A DNA stretch of 64,000 nucleotides. Source: Himantopus leucocephalus. Taxonomy: Eukaryota > Chordata > Aves > Charadriiformes > Recurvirostridae. The position numbers and the translations under genes were made by a program. Where the stretch lies: positions 64,054,635 to 64,118,634 of the forward strand of contig RSEF01000003.1 in NCBI GenBank assembly GCA_003993805.1, written 5' to 3'. Positions within the stretch are counted from its first letter, which is position 1, and every line of letters starts with the position of its first letter. Positions 52,939-64,000 of this stretch are shown in pieces. Below the pieces are notes generated by a model. It saw only the letters and a list, made by a program, of their open reading frames with translations. It was not told the DNA's origin and made no database searches.

Positions 52939-55900
52939 AAAAGACAACTGGAAGATGTAAATGACTGAGGCAACAAATAATCTGAATCATGGATGATAAC
53001 TGAGATATTTGGAGATTAGCGTCTTTACATCTTGGGTAATACATCAGGAAAGGAAATTACAATGTATAGAAAATAGAATTCACCAATAATGAAGATCACA
53101 AAAGAATTCAACATAAGCTTCTAAAAGAGTACGTCCAGCAGTAGGTATATTTGCCATGTAAAATAATGATTGCTTTTACTTGCTTTCATGTGAAAGTAGC
53201 ATTTCTAATATTAAAGGTACACTAACAAGCCTCCCCTTCTGCCAAAGGTTTTATAACATCCTAATCAAGTGATGTAAATTTTTAACATCCAATACATTTT
53301 GTGTTTGAAATACAACAGATAGGAATGGGGAAGGAAAACTATAGGGCTTGCCTGCATTTGAAAGATAAAACAGATTAACACTGGCTGGGAATTTTAAAGT
53401 ACTAAGAGTTGTTTCTGAATAAATTCCATATGTGGACGCTCTTATTTTGGAATAAGAGTACTTTGTTCCTGTTCAGCCTGACCCACTTTCCAAGTGTATT
53501 TAATTAGGAACAGTTTTATGTGTAAGAAAGCCTTTTGTTTGTTCTCTTGATTAAAGCAATATAGTTCAGTATCTAGGGCTTCTGATTCAAAACGCCTTAA
53601 ACATTTTAAAAAAATAAACAAGCTATGGAAACAGTGCCTAGGTATTAAAATGCAGTTGTGGCATTTTCACTGTTTCCCTAAATAAATGATTTTAAAGTTA
53701 AGAGGTTTTTTAAACAGTCTTCAGTCAGCAATTACTTTCTGCTGTAACCCATAGGCTGTGGATGGTTACTCAGAATTCTTTTAAGACAAATCTGCTCTGT
53801 GCAAAACATGAAGTTACAGTGGAGGTTTTTAAAAGTGTATGCCAAACTGTAGTGTCTCAGCACTTCAGAAATCAAGCTATTTACCTAAAGTAAGACCATG
53901 CAGTCTAGAGAGGACAAGAGGAGCCCACTCTTCCTGTACCCATAGCTCACCCAAATCCAGGTGAATAGAATCCGTGGTGCCAACTCAAGCTGTCAAGCTC
54001 AGCACTGTGCCAAACACATACACCCAGATACCTGCTCAGAACACAAGTGGTGTGAATCCACACTGAATCAGTGTAGACACTTTTAGAAACTTCGAACGTT
54101 GGAAGCCTAACTTTAGTTTTCCGTAAGTATGTCTAATAAGTATGAGTATGTGTGCATGTTTCACCTAGGCCTGGTACCACAGCTTTGGCCACTAAGTCTC
54201 CTGACCTACTGATGCTTGTGCAGAAATTAGTACATAGCTAAAGACTATGGCATCAGCCTACAGATGCCAGCCAACACTGTAGAAGCAGGAAAACCAGCTT
54301 CATTAAACACTGTCATCTCCACCTGATCCCGAGTGCTCCTTGTCTGTTCCACAGCCTAAGCAAGCAGGGTACCTTCAAGCACCAAAGTAATATCAGATAG
54401 TTTATGTCATGAGTGGTTAGCACATTTCATCTTGCAATGGAACAGCGGAGGAACGTTCACATAGCATAAAAGGCAGTGTAAAAAAGTTATTTCTTATGCA
54501 TTGCTCATGCATTTATGCTGTAAATGGCAAGGTTTGGCACTGTTCTGCCTGCAGTGGTTCTATTCTAACCTGCGTCCTCTTGTAAATTTTCAAGCTGTGG
54601 GGCAGGGGGATTAAGCCCAATGCTGCACTGTCCGCAGCTGGATGGCTGACAAATAAGGGTCCACAGGCAGACTCAGACATAATTCACTAAGAAGAAATAG
54701 AAACTCTTCATGTACGTACTAAAGCAACACGTTTATGAATGGTATGTTGTATCCTCCCAGAAAGTCCTCTATACTGCATGAGCACAGAGAACCAACCGTT
54801 CATACCCAACAGATCTGTGCAACTGTCCTATAAAGAGAGAGGTGTTTCAGATTTCTCTCCTGTCATTAAATCTTAATTCAGATCTTAAATGTTCAATCTG
54901 CATTTGAACAACAGAAGATTGCATACAATGCGTTCAGCAGGTGCTGTGATGGCCCTTTCTGATATGTTTAAGAATAGATTAAAACTTCGAGTAATTTGGC
55001 AGGCTACTATTAAGACAATAATGGTATGTTTTAGCTTGTGGTTGATGTAATCTTGCTCTTACATTCTACTGCTTCCATAAGAAACATTGCGTTGCTGCTT
55101 TCTAGGAAACAAGAAATGACACTACTTGCCACATTAACCACGCTTCTTTAATATCTGTCACATTTTATCTTGAAATTATTTCCACCGAAAAGAAACTACT
55201 TTTACTAATACTAGGGGCTTCACAAATATTTTACATGCAGAATAAGAAAACTACTGGAAATGAAATTATCATGTATTTCTATTCATTGCTGAGTACTGTT
55301 CTGAAAGATAAATGTAACTTGTGATATTAAGCAAAACAAAGTCCTTTTCCTCAACAACTAAATTTTTATGTCAGCGTTTCTATTATTACTGAAGTACTGA
55401 TCTTTATTGATCTGCAACCATGTCTTATTTTAGAATACTTCACAGGGCTTAGGTAGGAAGTTTAGTAGACTGTCTGTGTGTAACACTGGACAAGCTCTTC
55501 AGATCTGCACTAACCATCAACAATTGAAAAAAGGCAACATTTGAACAATGGAAAACTGGTTTTCCTTTCACTCCATGTCCTTCAGACTACTGAAAAACAT
55601 TCCTCACAGGAACTGCAGAAAAGCTTAATTCAACTACGGTAAATCAAACATACCTTCCGTTTGAAGTTAAGACTACACAATAAATATGTATCAATAAAAG
55701 CAACATCCTAGCTAGGAAAATTTTAAGAATAAAAATTAATTATATTTTACTGATCTATTCAACGAAAGAATATAACATATTTAATTTACTCCTCACCTCC
55801 TAGGCGGCCTGTTTACTTTTTGCAACTAACAAATCTCGAAATGAATGTTGTACATATTTTCAATGGTTTTTTTATTTACTAAACTTATGAATAAATTAGT

Positions 55901-57962
55901 TGTTTGAACTCCAAAGTCTGCTTAAGGAAAAATGTCTTCAAAGCAGAAATACTTAAGATATAAAAAAGCTGCTGGATATTATTAAATTGTATTTTATAGC
56001 ATACTATGTTCTACTGTGAGAAATCAATTCTCCCTTTTTTACATACTCAACTAAATTTTCAGTCATGAATCACATTCTTACTGATGCCAAATATGCTTTT
56101 GTGCTTTCCTTTCAGATTTACTTCATCAGTTTTCTCCCATTGCCTACACATATTTTTGACAGTAATTTGAGGAAAATCTTATTTTCACTTATTTTCGAAT
56201 ACTGATAACAGCTCTGGCTTGAAAACACATCACTACTTCAAATACTCTTTTGTTGAAAAAGAAAAGGACAATAGCCTTTATAATAGAATTACATTATGAT
56301 ATTTTTAAAAGAAAATTGCAAAAATTATCCTGTACAATAAAGCAAGTACTACACATCTCTTAATCACAGAATCATGGAAGGTGATGAGAAGTTTTACTTA
56401 CTTTCAGTATTAGGGGACACATGATTGAATACTAAACATCATGTTCCTGTCTTTAAAGCTCCCTGTCACTTTCTAAAGAAAAGTTTATTACACATTTGCC
56501 AACATCAAAGCTCAAAGTTGGGGACGTTAGTATTTGCCCTCAAAACAATGAGGTATAATGCTGAAATTAAAATTTCTGCTTTCTAGCCATATTTACATTG
56601 GCTATTTCCCTCTCAGTCAGCTTGTTCCCTTCCTTATCCACACATAGAATTTATCAATATAGCTTTTAAGTTATAACTGGTATTACAAAATTAATACAAA
56701 AATGCTATTTCATTCTGAAAAATGCTATACTAATGGTCAATGTTTCAATAGAAGAAAATTCTCAAATACAGAAGAAGCTGTATGATACAAGTAATGATAC
56801 AAGATGAGATATGTCACTAGAGCTAAACAGAACATCAAGTTTTAACATAAGACTACCAAAAAGTAATCAATAGGGGACCACCACTCTGTTCTCAGTAGTG
56901 AATGGAAAATATTTGATGTGTGTACGAAGGCACCAGATCGACACTTTCTAGTCACTGTCCATAAAGAGCCTGGCTTCTAGATTATTAACAAAAATGTGTT
57001 TCTCTGCCATGTTTAAAAGAATCATTTTTGTAAGTTAATACTCTACCACATGACTCTGCTAAGAAATAGTGCTTTAGGGAAAGACTTTACTGATTAGCAC
57101 ACAATACCTGTTGTTTTTTATGTAGGCAAAGAGTTATTCAGCATACTGCATGCACAAAATTGCATCAGCTGTGGATAAACTCATCACAAACAGTGAATTA
57201 ATTCCTAATTTCAAATGTTAAGAAATAGCCCCTGGGAAGCTGCCCAAGACATTTTTATCCAAAAGCAGTATGATTGCCATATTATTAATTAAAATTTAGG
57301 AAGAGTGCCATAGATATTCAAGAATCTCAAGAGCAGTTACTCACAACCTAATATAGTGGAGAAGGTAGAAGCTAGTGTGCAAATAGACTATGAAGGAAAG
57401 GAAAGGAAAATTAAGGAGTGAAAGAAACAGATCTAGGGGTACTTTGAAATTATAGAAAAAGAAGAAAGAAGGACAGATAACAGGTAAAATCAAAGAATCA
57501 TTCATTATTTTAGAAGCAATTCACTGTCACGTGAGTAAGAAGGACAGTAAAAGAAACCAACACACAATATGCATAATTTTGGAGGATGTAGAATCTGGAC
57601 ACTCTTGAGTATGAACACTCTTTGTCTCCAACAAAGTGTTCATTTTATAGCATTAAGAATGAAACAATCCAGAGCTTGAAAAGCGGCTGAAAAACAGCAG
57701 ATGAGGCACCAGATATAACCAGGTACAACCTGCCTATTAACCAGGTATAGTTTTTAGGATGATGAAAAAAACACGTGCTTTGGAAAACATGAGTATAATG
57801 CATTATTCACATGTATTTCTGTCAACTATAAACCTTTGGAAGTTGGACCTTTCCATCAAAATTAGCTCAGCTAGAAGAGGTGTCTGGATCAGAAGTTTTA
57901 CTTTTATTTTACGCTCATCATACCTTTAAAGGTTTCACAGAATTTGGTGATGGACATGATAC

Positions 57963-58130
57963 CTTCATAAAATCTTTATCTTCTTGAAATTTCTTAGTCT
58001 TTAACAATGTAACTTCATAACAAACAGAAGTTTTCAATGTTTTGAGGTTTCTTGGTCCTTAAGGATGTATCTTCATAACAAACAGAAGCTTTCATCTTCA
58101 TGAGATTCCTTATGACTTAAGGATGAAGAC
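57963..58130. repeat. Tandem repeat of about 58 bases, three diverged copies
   Basis: The 18-base segment CTTCATAACAAACAGAAG starts at 58013 and again at 58071, a period of 58 bases. A partial copy starts with CTTCATAA at 57963. Each unit also carries a TTCTTGAA/TTTGAGG-type segment, a TTTCTTAGTC/TTTCTTGGTC segment and an AAxAATGT/AAGGATG segment. Lies in AKAP7 intronic sequence about 1.8 kb downstream (in transcript direction) of the 60-kb exon. Confidence 0.75.
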
Positions 58131-59818
58131 AGGGCTTTCCTTTAAAACTGCCCACATGAGAAAAGATTCCAGTGAAGACATTTCTATTCAGCTAGTTGGG
58201 ATGGCAACAGTCTTGGAAGATTTCCCTGATGTTGCATGGTTTGTTTGTTCTTCCTGAGGATATGATCATTCCTTGGTCATGAATATTTTCATTAGTAAGG
58301 CTAGTACGCTTTGGAGTGGGAAACCTTAGATCCACAGAATAATTTGCTTGTTGGAATGATTTCTGGTCACTTGTTACCAGAAATCTGGAAAATGTTGCAT
58401 GGTATATGAGAACAAATTTAACACAATCTTTAAGTGAGCATTTTATTGTTGAGACTCCTTGTAAAAGATTTTTCTTATTTCTTTCCTATTATTAGAGGAT
58501 CCATACAAGAACAGATGTTCTCTTTTCCTTAAGCAGGTCAAAGTTAAGACTTTGCTTTATTAAGATTTATTAAGACCATCCATACTCTTGTTGAGATGGA
58601 GCTATTGCTCATTGACAGCGTGCCAAATAAGAGTTTTGCTCTATTTCTAAATTTCTATTTCTAAAGAAAAAAGACAAAGTTAAGACTTCATATGAACTTT
58701 TACTATGAATTTCAGTATCCCATGTCTTCCAACACCACTACATTCAACCTTTGACATGACTGCAGAAAAAAAAAATCCCCAAAACATAAAAAACAAGTTG
58801 TACCAGTACAAAGAAGAAAAAATATAACCGAACTCCAAAGACCTTACCTGTTCCCTGCTATAAACCTGTCTTTTGAGACTCACCTCTAACATGACACATA
58901 TAAGGAATCATCCTAATCAGGACAGGTGAAAAAAACCAATTAAAATAAAAAACTTTGTATTTTGCTGTATTACTACTTGACCATCTTCCCATGTCATCTG
59001 ATTTCCTAAAGATCTGCAGGTGTAGGAATGGTATTTTTAAAGATATTCCCAACACATCACACCATACATTCCTAGATTTAAAGGGATGACTGCATTTAAG
59101 AAAAGTCCTCAATATTCTCTAGTTATACCACTTAGAGTACTTTAACTCATGTTCTTCATACGACTAATAGCAGCCCTAAGATCCACTATCAGCTGCTGGG
59201 AACTAACCATCGCAAAGGGGTTTATTGTACAAGCCATTATCCCATAGTCTCTCAGTCCATAGACCTTCCATGTGTATCACCTGAAGTTCCAGCTATACAA
59301 GGTTTGTGGCAGAAACGAGAAGACAAGCCGAGAATCATAGGGATGTGAAGCTTCTGTTCAGATAAAGCAGGACACAACTGTGATTTCTAGCATTGTAATG
59401 ATCTAGGCGAGGTATCTGTACAATGTGTAAAGTCTTGATGGTATTCTGAACAGTTATTATGAAATCTGTTGTACCACTGAAATTCTCTCTGTATATGAAT
59501 ATAGTTCAAGTAAGGTCACATCTCTGCCAAACCAGAGACATTTCATTTAGCTTTAATCATCTATAATTATCGCGTCTAATCTAACTCAGGCACACAGCTA
59601 TCTTCAGAGTCAACAGAGAGATGAGCAGTTCTGGAAAGTGATACATCTCACTCTTAAACACTCGTTTTAGGATGAGAAATGGAACTGGATTCTGGGGACG
59701 GATAGCTGAACATAAACTTCAGCTGTCAGCAAGAAGCACTGCCCAGTGTTCCTGGAGAGCCAGGATTGAAGGACAGACTTCCGTCAGACTCCATGGATAT
59801 TATTACAAGAATCACCTA

Positions 59819-60779
<961 letters not shown>

Positions 60780-61480
60780 GTTAGGAGCGACCACTGTCTC
60801 CAGCAGCTCCAGCCCAGGGCTCCCTACTGCCCGGCTGCTGGAGCCCAGCCTGGTGCTCTGGGGACCCAGGAGCTCTGATGGATGTGCCTGCTGCTTTCAC
60901 ATCCCACAGACACACACGCTTGCTCAGAGGACATGGACATGGCTGGCTACACAAGCTGCCACAGATAAGCCACCGCCTTCAATAGCACCCACATACAGGG
61001 CTCACGTGAGACACAAGTGCAGATAGCTCCCACGCTAGTGCAGGAACGCACATGACTCTCTCCAGGTTCACAAGCACACGTGCATTTGTGCATCCCCCAA
61101 GCACAGTCATGGCCCCTCTGTCCACCCAGCACCCCTGCCCAGATCCCAGGCCCCCATGGGTCCCCCACTCACCAACTAGTCCAGCCTGAGGTTTTGGTAG
61201 TGAACACCCATACCCCTCACACACATACGGTTTGGCGAAGATACAGACCTTTGCCCCCAGCAGTCAGCACCCCACACACCAGCTCAGTCAGACAAGTGTG
61301 CCCACTAGCCCCTTTTACACCCCTTTCTGTCCACTCCTCCTTTGTTCCTCCCCATCCCCTTCCCCTGCACATGCCGCATCCATTCGCACAGTCCCACCAA
61401 TCCCCCCAACACCCTGGACCCTCAGCTTCACATCCCCAACGGCTGCAAAGTCCCAGTTTGCCTGCAGTTTCTTGATAGCT
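60780..61480. repeat. C-rich strand-asymmetric block
   Basis: About 700 bases abruptly rich in C and CA/CC-type units on the plus strand with few CpGs, starting at a sharp edge near 60780. It is unlike a CpG island. Pro/His/Ser-rich plus-strand frames (up to 131 codons) and Gly/Cys/Trp-rich minus-strand frames across it follow from the composition. The phrase CTCACCAACTAGT occurs at about 61168 and again at about 61480, hinting at internal repetition. Its origin is not known to me. Confidence 0.5.
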
Positions 61481-61535
61481 CACCAACTAGTGTGACTGAC
61501 AAGGTTTGTTTCTCGGTTTTGTATGTTACGTTTGA

Positions 61536-61806
61536 CAGGTTTGTGTCTCTGTGTATTTTGTTTATGGCTTCTCCCTTTCCCTTACCATCCCATTTGACAA
61601 GGTCCTCAACCAGACAATCCTACTGAAATAAACATCCCCACGTTCCAGACGCTCTCATCAATCTGCATGACTGACCAGCTCTGGCTCTTGCTGCTGCCTC
61701 CCTTATCGTATGCTGGTCAGGTTTGTGTCTCTGTCTGTGTTGTTTAGGGCCTCCTCTTCTTATTATCCCCTTCTACCCTGAAAAGGTCCCTCAGCAGACA
61801 CCCTAA
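61536..61806 (+). repeat. Diverged local direct duplication
   Basis: Two related segments about 180 bases apart. One (61536-61622) starts acaggtttgtgtctctgtg and continues through ttgtttatggcttctcc and aaggtcctcaaccagaca. The other (61715-61806) starts tcaggtttgtgtctctgtc and continues through ttgtttagggcctcctc and aaggtccctcagcagaca. Shared order and wording over about 90 bases indicate common origin. An AATAAA near 61627 follows the first copy. It may be a local duplication or two parts of an unrecognised LTR-like element. Confidence 0.55.
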
Positions 61807-62015
61807 AGGGGACAGATGCTGTCTCCTTCCTCACACCCTCACACTACACCCGTTCATCTGAGCATCACACTCACGCATTTCTTGTGGTGCTTCATTCACA
61901 ATTACTCCTACGCAAGACGGGCTCAGTGTTGGTATGTCTACCATACTTTTGCTTACGTACAAAATTACTGACTTCGAAGCACTTTGCTTGAATGAGTACC
62001 TGCACATTTGGTTCT

Positions 62016-62087
62016 CTAAAGTCTAATTTAGAGACTTGTGGTGCCCTTTAGTAAATTAGTCTTTCGGTCCCCTAAAGTCTAATTTAG
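62016..62087. repeat. Direct and inverted short repeat cluster
   Basis: A perfect 16-base direct repeat, CTAAAGTCTAATTTAG, at 62016-62031 and 62072-62087, with a near-perfect inverted copy (TAAATTAGTCT) between them at 62052-62062. The first copy also lies in a small hairpin, CTCTAAA to TTTAGAG (62014-62033). Confidence 0.8.
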
Positions 62088-63399
62088 TGAAGGTCAAAAA
62101 TGTCTTCCCAGTTCCTTACTCTCTGAAACGATGACATCTAGTGGCGGATGCTTTTCATTTCGGGTACATGACCTCCTTGGAAGTCTCCATTTATTCCATC
62201 CTCACTGTCATTATTTAAAATTCTATATTTTAGTCCTTATGTACTAAGGTTATTTTGAAATTAAATCATCGTTCTTTGCTTTTTGGCTGACCGTTCTTTG
62301 AACTACATTTAGACATCAATCAGTAATAGAAAAAGACCTTTTCAGCCAGGAGAACACTTGTCAAAATGTGAAGCCTTGAGTACTCGTGGAACGAAATGAG
62401 GAAAAAATCAAAATCACCACTTCACGCTCCAATAGAAAAATAGCATTTATAAGAGGCTGGGATGTTGCTTGTCAAAAACAGACTGGTAAGGCGTGAATAA
62501 AATGTTGAATGCTCAGAAATTGAGTTATACTTGTGATGCACTACTGAAAGATATTTGGAAAAGCAGCCATGGGAAAACCATATGATACTTTTAATAACGT
62601 GGAGCAATTTCTGGAGTGCTGTTTGCAATGGTTGCAATTAGATGTGAAAGGATGAAACAACACAGGTGCATGGGAAGGCCACGGTTCATTTCTTAATTGA
62701 AAGGGTCTAGACAGTGGAGATGTGAGAGTTGTTCCCACATGGGAAAATTATAGATGCTGATTATAGAGATGCGCTATAATTGGGGGAAGGTGAGAAACAG
62801 AGCACTTGAGAGGCCACTTTGAAGCATCTGGTGCCAGAAGGGGAGAAAGACATGTGCCTTTTGGGGAAGTGCTGTAACAAATGGATGCCTGTAAAGGGAC
62901 GCGGCTGTGTAACGTGTGCTTGGAGAGGTGTTGCATGTGGAGCTCTTGCAAGCCCAGCAGGGCACCAAGGCCACAGCATTTTGTAGCCCTGTCATGTCTG
63001 TTAACTCTCTGTCTGCACCTCCTCTGCATGCAGGCGGGGAAGGTGCAGCCTGCCCTCGCCAGCCTGCACTTAAACCCACCAGCTGCATGGAGGAGTCCCT
63101 GTGGCTGCTGTCAGCAGGTGGCCGGGCAGCGCTTGCCCCTTTGTGGGACCAGGGGGAGGAAGGCTCAAGTAGTGACAGGCCTTAACACGGCTGCAAAGCA
63201 TGGCGCCCAACGCCCCGGCAAGCAGCTTCAGCTCCCACGTACCAGGCCCCACAGCCAAAATGCCCATCTCCCAGCACCACACGTCCAGCTCTCTGAAGGT
63301 GAGGGCTGCATATGAAGATTCATTTAACAGTTGCTCGAAGCAGCTCGTTAAGTGAAGTGCGGAAGCCTCAATGGGTGAAAGAGGCGAGCAGTGGGGAGA

Positions 63400-64000
63400 G
63401 CTGGGCAGCGGGTACGGACTGCCATGGGTCCCGCTGGAGCACTGGCCGGCGGCGCAAAAGCAGGTCATGGAGATGCTAGGCTGGAGCCGATGCTTGGCAT
63501 CCCTTGCCGGCCAGCGGGATGCGCTGCTCGGAGAGCTTCTTCCAACCGCCTCCTCTCCCTCCTCCTCAGGGCAGGGCTCCCAGGAGGCCGGGGAGGGAAG
63601 CAGCGAGCCGCTCCCGGCCACGGGGCAGGGTCTGGCGGGAGAAGCTCGACCCCCGAGGAGAGGGGTGCTCCCATTCAGCCGGGAGGCCTCCAGGGAGCCT
63701 GAGGGTTCATTCCCTGCCGGGAGAGGCAGCGGCGGGTGACCGGCGGCTAACGGCAGCGCGGCAGGGGCGGGGGCGGGATGGCGGCCGCGGCCCGGCTGCG
63801 GAGACGGGGTTTAGCGCCACAGCGCGGCGCCTTCCTGACAGGACCCGGCGGCGGGGAGGCCCGAGCGCAGGGAGCGCCAAGCACCGGCCCGGAGAGGGAG
63901 GGGAAGGGGGTCGAGATAAAACTTCTGCGCTGCAAGGAGACGCAGCAGCCGGGACGAGCTGCCCGTCTGTGGTGAGGAGGGTGAGTAGAGAGGGGAAGAG
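63400..64000 (+). promoter_or_regulatory. CpG-island promoter at the right edge, probably plus-strand
   Basis: GC- and CpG-rich sequence rising from about 63.0 kb and strongest at 63.6-63.95 kb, continuing beyond the window. Plus-strand features are GC boxes (ggggcgggggcggg, 63764-63778) followed at once by GATGGCGGCCGCGG, which resembles a YY1 site often placed at start sites. A strong donor (GAGG then GTGAGTAGAG) follows near 63980. This layout fits a TATA-less promoter and first exon of a plus-strand gene. EPB41L2 is head-to-head with AKAP7 in human and is one possible owner, but I cannot confirm this. A minus-strand or bidirectional start, for example for long AKAP7, is also possible. Confidence 0.6.
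63779..63980 (+). other. Candidate first exon of a plus-strand transcript
   Basis: From the ATGGCGGCCGCGG motif to a GTGAGT donor. It contains a 65-codon frame (starting MAAAARLRRRGLAPQRG) that ends in a TGA about 6 bases before the donor. It therefore looks more like 5' UTR than coding exon. Confidence 0.35.

Noticed and set aside
56361..56390. TCACAGAATCAT segment resembling a CR1 terminus
   Set aside because: Only about a dozen bases match and no adjacent CR1 sequence follows, so it is too short to call.
61080..61495. Pro/His/Ser-rich plus-strand frames and Gly/Cys-rich minus-strand frames
   Set aside because: They are translations of the C-rich block and have no splice or start context.
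63070..63739. 183-codon minus and 122-codon plus frames near the right CpG island
   Set aside because: They overlap antisense to each other, lack known domains and lie where GC content lengthens random frames.

Overview
This is a stretch of vertebrate nuclear DNA, almost certainly from a bird. It is AT-rich with a few sharp CpG-rich islands and is very poor in interspersed repeats. The young repeats that can be recognised are 5'-truncated CR1 LINE copies ending in the ATTCTATG-type 3' terminus typical of birds. The open reading frames are short and mostly chance; the real coding sequence is in small exons with splice sites. I worked by eye only, without database searches, and gene names rest on recalled protein motifs.

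Main gene: AKAP7 (A-kinase anchoring protein 7, AKAP15/18), minus strand, filling about 14.2 kb to beyond the right edge. Three exons are clear. The first (59902-60046) encodes the end of the AKAP7 phosphoesterase-like domain used by the long isoforms. The second (39538-39586) is the alternative first exon of the short membrane isoform, beginning MGQLCC, and sits in a CpG-island promoter at about 39.45-39.85 kb. The third (16230-16432) carries the PKA-regulatory-subunit binding helix. The splice phases agree: both upstream exons end in phase 1 and the third starts with the two remaining bases. The 5' exons of the long form are not visible and should lie beyond 64 kb. A further phase-compatible terminal exon candidate (15273-15472), followed by a good poly(A) signal at 14208-14213, could give AKAP7 an alternative C-terminus.

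Left of AKAP7: a small, unrecognised minus-strand gene can be assembled from three phase-0 exons (11606-11668, 10987-11199, 9370-9429), with a stop codon and an AATAAA signal about 140 bases later. It would encode about 111 residues. A CR1 copy sits in its second intron. Further left are an orphan CpG-island-like block (about 6.45-7.14 kb) and a very old, decayed CR1/L3-type LINE (about 2.05-2.94 kb) with reverse transcriptase traces.

Right end: a C-rich block (60.8-61.5 kb), a diverged local duplication (61.5-61.8 kb), and a second CpG island (63.4 kb to the end) that looks like the promoter and first exon of a plus-strand transcript. In human EPB41L2 lies head-to-head with AKAP7, so it is one possible identity, but nothing in the sequence proves it.

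Most of the rest is intronic or intergenic DNA in which I see no supportable feature. No bacterial elements, CRISPR arrays, tRNA or rRNA genes were seen.
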